A program made the position numbers and the translations under genes. Below, piece after piece: positions 6,419-8,876 of a DNA stretch of 8,876 nt. Below the pieces are notes generated by a model. The model was not told the DNA's origin, searched no databases, and worked only from the letters and a program-made list of their open reading frames with translations. This DNA comes from Actinomycetota bacterium. Lineage in GTDB: Bacteria; Actinomycetota; Acidimicrobiia; Acidimicrobiales; Acidimicrobiaceae. Each line of letters opens with the position of its first letter. Position 1 is the first letter of the stretch. The stretch spans positions 585 through 9,460 of the forward strand of contig ML178758.1 in assembly GCA_004366215.1 (NCBI GenBank), given 5' to 3'.

Positions 6419-7206
6419 CTCGCTGAGGTCCCTCGAGCCCCAGGCTCAAACGAGCCGTGGCGGCCGGCCCCCTCCCGAAAGCGCGCCGCGCCCTCGAAGG
6501 CCTCGCGTGCGAGCGGCAGCTGCCCCCAGCCGAACTCGACGGCGAGCGCGTCGACCTCGCTCAGCCCCTCTGTCGCCAGGACAGCCGCTCGATCGCTGCG
6601 CAGGCACTGCTGCGGAAAGCTCGCGAGCAGCCGCGCGAGTTCCACCGCCCCCTCGAGCGCGCGCCCGCGCTCGACGAGACGGTTGACGAGTCCGATGTCG
6701 AACGCTTCGCGGGCGTCGACTGGTCGGCCTGTCAGGATGAGGTCGAGCGCACGGCTCCGACCAATCAGCCGTGGCAGCCGCAGCGTTCCTCCGTCGATGA
6801 GGGGTACCCCGAAGCGACGGCTCAAGACGCCAAAGATCGCGTCCTCGCTCGCAACTCGTAGGTCGCACCAGAGGGCGAGCTCGAGGCCTCCGGCGACCGC
6901 GTAGCCCTCGACGGCCGCGATCACCGGCTTGGTGAGCTGCAGACGCGTCGGGCCCATGGGCCCATCACCGTGCGGCTCGACACGATTCTGTCGCTCGGTA
7001 CCAAAGGCACTGAGGTCAGCCCCGGCACAGAAGGTTCCCCCAGCGCCACAGAGCACCGCAACGCGCGCCAGGTCGTCAGCCTCGAAGGCTCGGAAAGCAT
7101 CCGCGAGGGCAGAGGCCGTCGGTCCGTCGACGGCGTTGCGCACCGCCGGACGATCGATGGTCACGATGGTGACCGGTCCGTCCCGGGCCACCTGCACCGT
7201 GTTCAC
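6415..7206 (-). CDS. Enoyl-CoA hydratase/isomerase (crotonase) family protein
   Basis: A 263-residue protein of the crotonase superfamily, usual length about 260, acting on acyl-CoA thioesters in the cytoplasm. The oxyanion-hole segments are GTFCAGADL (57-65) and VEGYAVAGGLELA (99-111). The first catalytic Glu of rat mitochondrial crotonase (Glu144) is E109, but the second (Glu164) aligns with S129. The following stretch FGVPLIDGG (132-140) carries D138 in place of the usual GAGG context. It may therefore be an isomerase, hydrolase or other crotonase-fold reaction rather than a standard 2-enoyl-CoA hydratase of beta-oxidation. The GTG at 7206 is chosen because GGGAGGT lies 6 nt upstream and the family's first strand begins right after; an upstream ATG would add 29 Arg-rich residues. 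It is a single gene, divergent from the PaiB-like gene and tail-to-tail with the ATPase. Substrate is unknown. Confidence 0.9.
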   Translation of the reverse strand: MNTVQVARDGPVTIVTIDRPAVRNAVDGPTASALADAFRAFEADDLARVAVLCGAGGTFCAGADLSAFGTERQNRVEPHGDGPMGPTRLQLTKPVIAAVEGYAVAGGLELALWCDLRVASEDAIFGVLSRRFGVPLIDGGTLRLPRLIGRSRALDLILTGRPVDAREAFDIGLVNRLVERGRALEGAVELARLLASFPQQCLRSDRAAVLATEGLSEVDALAVEFGWGQLPLAREAFEGAARFREGAGRHGSFEPGARGTSAS

Positions 7207-7212
7207 AGTCGC

Positions 7213-7219
7213 ACCTCCC
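7213..7219 (-). promoter_or_regulatory. Ribosome binding site of the crotonase gene
   Basis: GGGAGGT on the minus strand, 6 nt before GTG at 7206, fixes the start of the crotonase gene at that GTG rather than at the upstream ATG at 7293. Confidence 0.75.
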
Positions 7220-7235
7220 GCGCCCCTCGTCGCGC

Positions 7236-7241
7236 ACCTTA
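7236..7241 (-). promoter_or_regulatory. Candidate -10 box of the crotonase gene
   Basis: TAAGGT on the minus strand fits TANNNT and would start a transcript near 7229, giving a leader of about 23 nt that contains the ribosome site. The -35 is weak (GCGACG at 7263-7258, 16 nt spacing). Confidence 0.4.
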
Positions 7242-7249
7242 GCGAGGCT

Positions 7250-7259
7250 CGTCGCGACG
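7250..7259. repeat. 10-bp palindrome CGTCGCGACG between divergent promoters
   Basis: A perfect palindrome next to the -35 zone of the crotonase gene and about 20-30 nt before the -35 of the PaiB-like gene. Its position would suit a shared operator, but GC-rich palindromes of this size are expected by chance at some frequency. Confidence 0.3.
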
Positions 7260-7277
7260 TCGCACGGTGGCGCGTGG

Positions 7278-7307
7278 TTGGTCGCTCCCGCACGGGACGC
7301 CTAGCAT
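7278..7307 (+). promoter_or_regulatory. Candidate promoter of the PaiB-like gene
   Basis: TTGGTC (7278-7283) and TAGCAT (7302-7307) are 18 nt apart and resemble -35 and -10 elements. The transcript would start near 7314, giving a leader of about 78 nt that includes the hairpin at 7337-7363. Confidence 0.5.
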
Positions 7308-7336
7308 CGTCGAGACGATGACGTCACCTGGCTCGT

Positions 7337-7363
7337 GCCGCGGTGGCCCCGAGCCACCGCGGC
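7337..7363 (+). promoter_or_regulatory. Perfect 11-bp hairpin in the PaiB-like gene leader
   Basis: GCCGCGGTGGC (7337-7347), loop CCCGA, then the exact complement GCCACCGCGGC (7353-7363). A G-T wobble and a G-C pair can extend the stem to 13. It ends 28 nt before the start codon and 16 nt before the likely ribosome site. No T-run follows, so it is not a standard terminator. It may stabilise the mRNA or limit translation or elongation (inference). Confidence 0.6.
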
Positions 7364-7391
7364 GCCCAAGGCTCACCACGAGGGGATCGCC

Positions 7392-8033
7392 ATGCTCATT
7401 CGTCCCTGGGACGCTGCAGACGACGAGACGGAGTGGCGATCGTGGCTTGAGCGCCACGATCGCTTCGGCGTTCTCGCCGTGCCGCACAGAGAGCCGGGCG
7501 AGGCGCCACTCGTGCTCCCGCTCCACCTGAGCTGGCAGGGCGATGAGCGGTGGATCGGACACCTCGCCCGAGCCAACCCTGTCTGGCCGCACCTCGAGCA
7601 CGCCGGCAAGGTCCGCGTTGCCTTCCACGGGGCAGAGGCCTTCATCCCGGGCCCGTGGCGTGTCGACGACGGAACGCCCCCGGAGGCGGGCGTGCCGACG
7701 AGCTACTACGTGGCGGTGCAGTTTGTCTGCCGACCGACGATCGTCGACGACCCAGCGCTCCTCGCTGAGCTCCTGGAGCGCCAGCTCGCAGATCGTCAGC
7801 CACAGGGGAGTTACGCGGCGGTCGTACCTGGTCAACCGCCCTACGGAGCCTTGCTGCGATCGATTCGCGGCCTCTGGCTCGACGTGCTCAGCGTCGATGC
7901 TAAGTTCAAGTTTGACGACCACAAGCCTCGAGAGCTCCGCGAGCGGGTCAGCACAGCGCTCGAGGCGCGCGAGCTGCCCCAGGATCGAGCAGCAGCTCGC
8001 GAGCAGCGTCGGCGCGGCGCTCGCCACCCCTAG
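7392..8033 (+). CDS. PaiB-like FMN-binding split-barrel protein
   Basis: A 213-residue member of the PaiB family, usual length about 200-215. PaiB was described in Bacillus subtilis as a negative regulator of sporulation and degradative enzymes, and relatives have an FMN-binding split-barrel fold. Family landmarks in order are: IRPWDAAD near the N-terminus; VLPLHLSW (41-48); GHLARANPVW (56-65); VAFHGAEAFIPGPW (76-89), equivalent to the usual FxGPHAYISPSWY; VPTSYYVAVQ (101-110), equivalent to VPTWNYVAVH; and IRGLWLDV...KFKFDDHKP (158-179). No helix-turn-helix is evident, so any regulatory role is probably indirect or redox-related. The ATG at 7392 has GAGGGGA 5 nt upstream and begins at the family's first conserved residues. 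A separate promoter and a leader hairpin precede it. The C-terminal tail from about 195 is Arg-rich and less conserved. Its stop overlaps that of the opposing helicase gene. Confidence 0.88.
   Translation: MLIRPWDAADDETEWRSWLERHDRFGVLAVPHREPGEAPLVLPLHLSWQGDERWIGHLARANPVWPHLEHAGKVRVAFHGAEAFIPGPWRVDDGTPPEAGVPTSYYVAVQFVCRPTIVDDPALLAELLERQLADRQPQGSYAAVVPGQPPYGALLRSIRGLWLDVLSVDAKFKFDDHKPRELRERVSTALEARELPQDRAAAREQRRRGARHP
8030..8033. other. Second shared CTAG: overlapping stop codons of convergent genes
   Basis: The PaiB-like gene ends with TAG at 8031-8033 (plus) and the helicase with TAG at 8032-8030 (minus), both drawn from one CTAG. As at 6415-6418, there is no intergenic space. Confidence 0.95.
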
Positions 8034-8876
8034 CTTGCACGACGAGAGCGCCTGTCGCGCCCGCTCGCGCGTGCCGAGGAGGTCCTCTGCACCGACGTCG
8101 CGGCTGCTGGTGTCTGCCGCTGCGTTCGCACCACACCGAGCGCGCGAGGATCGGCTGCGACGAGCGAGCCCGACAGCGAGAGTGCGCGCGTCAGCAACCG
8201 AACCCGAGACGCCTCGCGAGGCGCGACGAGGGAGACGACGTGGCCGCGGAGGCCAGCTCGCGCGGTGCGACCCGAGCGGTGGACGTAGTCGTCGCAGCGC
8301 CACGCAGGGTCAAAGTGCACCACGAGTGGCACTGCCTCGACGTGGATCCCCCGTGCGAGCACGTCGGTCGTGACGATCGCGTCGAGGCGACCCGCTCGGA
8401 ATCGAGCGAGCGCCTCCGACCGCTCGCGTTGACCGAGTCCGCCGTGGAGTAGCGCACAGGAGATGCCGTGCTCGCCCAGCGCCTCCGCGAGTCGCAGAGC
8501 TCCCGCTCTCGTCCGGCAGAAGACGATCGCTGGTCCTCCCGCACGGACCGTGGCCGCGGTGACGGCTACTCGGTCTCGAGGCGCGACCCGCCAAAAGTGA
8601 TGCGTGGCCGTCGACGTCAGCTTGGCCTGGTGCAACGTCGAGTGGGTGACGGGCCCGCGGCAGGCCTCCTCGAGCAGGGCGTCAACGCGCGCGTGCTGCG
8701 TCGCCGAGAACAGCATCGTCTGTCGCGTAGGCGGGGTCGCTCGCACGAGCGTCTGGAGCGCGGGGAAGAACCCGAGGTCTGACATCCGATCGACCTCGTC
8801 GACGACCACGATGCGGACCGCCGAAAGCGTGAGGGCTCGTCGCGCGAGGAGGTCCAAGAGACGCCCGGGCGTCGCG
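8030..8876 (-). CDS. DEAD-box RNA helicase, C-terminal part (cut by right edge)
   Basis: An ATP-dependent RNA helicase of superfamily 2 that remodels RNA structure, for example in ribosome assembly, decay or cold stress. Only the last 281 or so residues are inside the window; motifs Q, I (Walker A) and Ia lie beyond it. Counting from the first complete codon at the edge, visible motifs are TPGR (2-5, motif Ib), DEVD (26-29, motif II, a variant of DEAD), SAT (57-59, motif III), VFCRTRAGA near 118 (start of the second RecA domain), LLHGG (142-146), TTDVLARGIHV (169-179, motif V) and HRSGRTARAG (199-208, motif VI). The tail after motif VI is about 70 residues, Ala/Arg/Ser-rich and basic at the very end, with no extra RNA-binding domain. 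An internal TTG (8857) is not the start, because the frame stays open and conserved to the edge. Confidence 0.93.
   Translation of the reverse strand, partial: ATPGRLLDLLARRALTLSAVRIVVVDEVDRMSDLGFFPALQTLVRATPPTRQTMLFSATQHARVDALLEEACRGPVTHSTLHQAKLTSTATHHFWRVAPRDRVAVTAATVRAGGPAIVFCRTRAGALRLAEALGEHGISCALLHGGLGQRERSEALARFRAGRLDAIVTTDVLARGIHVEAVPLVVHFDPAWRCDDYVHRSGRTARAGLRGHVVSLVAPREASRVRLLTRALSLSGSLVAADPRALGVVRTQRQTPAAATSVQRTSSARASGRDRRSRRAS

Noticed and set aside
7239..8303. A 354-codon minus-strand frame opposite the PaiB-like gene and overlapping the helicase end
   Set aside because: It conflicts with the PaiB-like gene, which has conserved family segments, and with the helicase frame; no motif is recognisable.
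1..8876. Search by eye for CRISPR arrays, tRNA or rRNA genes, and insertion-sequence ends
   Set aside because: No regularly spaced repeats, no cloverleaf-like segments and no transposase or flanking inverted repeats were seen; almost all of the window is occupied by ordinary genes.

Overview
The window is GC-rich, gene-dense bacterial DNA with an actinobacterial character. The best lineage evidence is a furA-katG gene pair whose FurA and KatG closely resemble the mycobacterial proteins as I remember them. Several candidate promoters have a -10 box of the form TANNNT placed 7 nt before a start codon, a spacing typical of leaderless actinobacterial mRNAs. A proton-pump-type P-ATPase would suit an acid-exposed actinomycete such as an Acidimicrobiia member, but that placement is a guess and was not tested.

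Layout, left to right. (1) Positions 1-60, minus strand: the first codons of an unidentified gene running off the left edge. (2) 61-242: non-coding, holding that gene's candidate promoter and two small GC-rich hairpins. (3) 243-2918, minus strand: an operon of furA (Fur-family peroxide/iron regulator) followed 45 nt later by katG (catalase-peroxidase); a purine tract precedes katG. (4) 2919-3168: a divergent regulatory region of 250 nt with an AT-rich island next to furA, two dyad-symmetric sequences and a promoter for the plus-strand genes. (5) 3169-6418, plus strand: a tandem-domain universal stress protein overlapping by 8 nt a type-IIIA-like (H+-pumping) P-type ATPase. (6) 6415-7206, minus strand: a crotonase-fold (enoyl-CoA hydratase family) enzyme. 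(7) 7207-7391: a divergent promoter region with a perfect 11-bp hairpin. (8) 7392-8033, plus strand: a PaiB-like FMN-binding split-barrel protein. (9) 8030-8876, minus strand: the C-terminal part of a DEAD-box RNA helicase, cut by the right edge.

Functionally this is mostly a stress-related neighbourhood. FurA probably represses furA-katG and releases it under peroxide. The stress protein and the ATPase look translationally coupled and could serve pH or energy stress. The crotonase, PaiB-like protein and helicase have no evident shared pathway with the rest.

The most unusual features are architectural. Both convergent gene pairs end in one shared CTAG, so each pair of TAG stop codons overlaps on opposite strands and no intergenic terminator is possible. 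CTAG is otherwise almost absent from the interior of genes here and clusters in promoter regions. At residue level, KatG has Gly where M. tuberculosis KatG has Ser315, the ATPase has Gln where plant pumps have Arg655, and the crotonase lacks the second catalytic Glu. I see no CRISPR array, tRNA, rRNA, insertion sequence or clearly novel multigene system.
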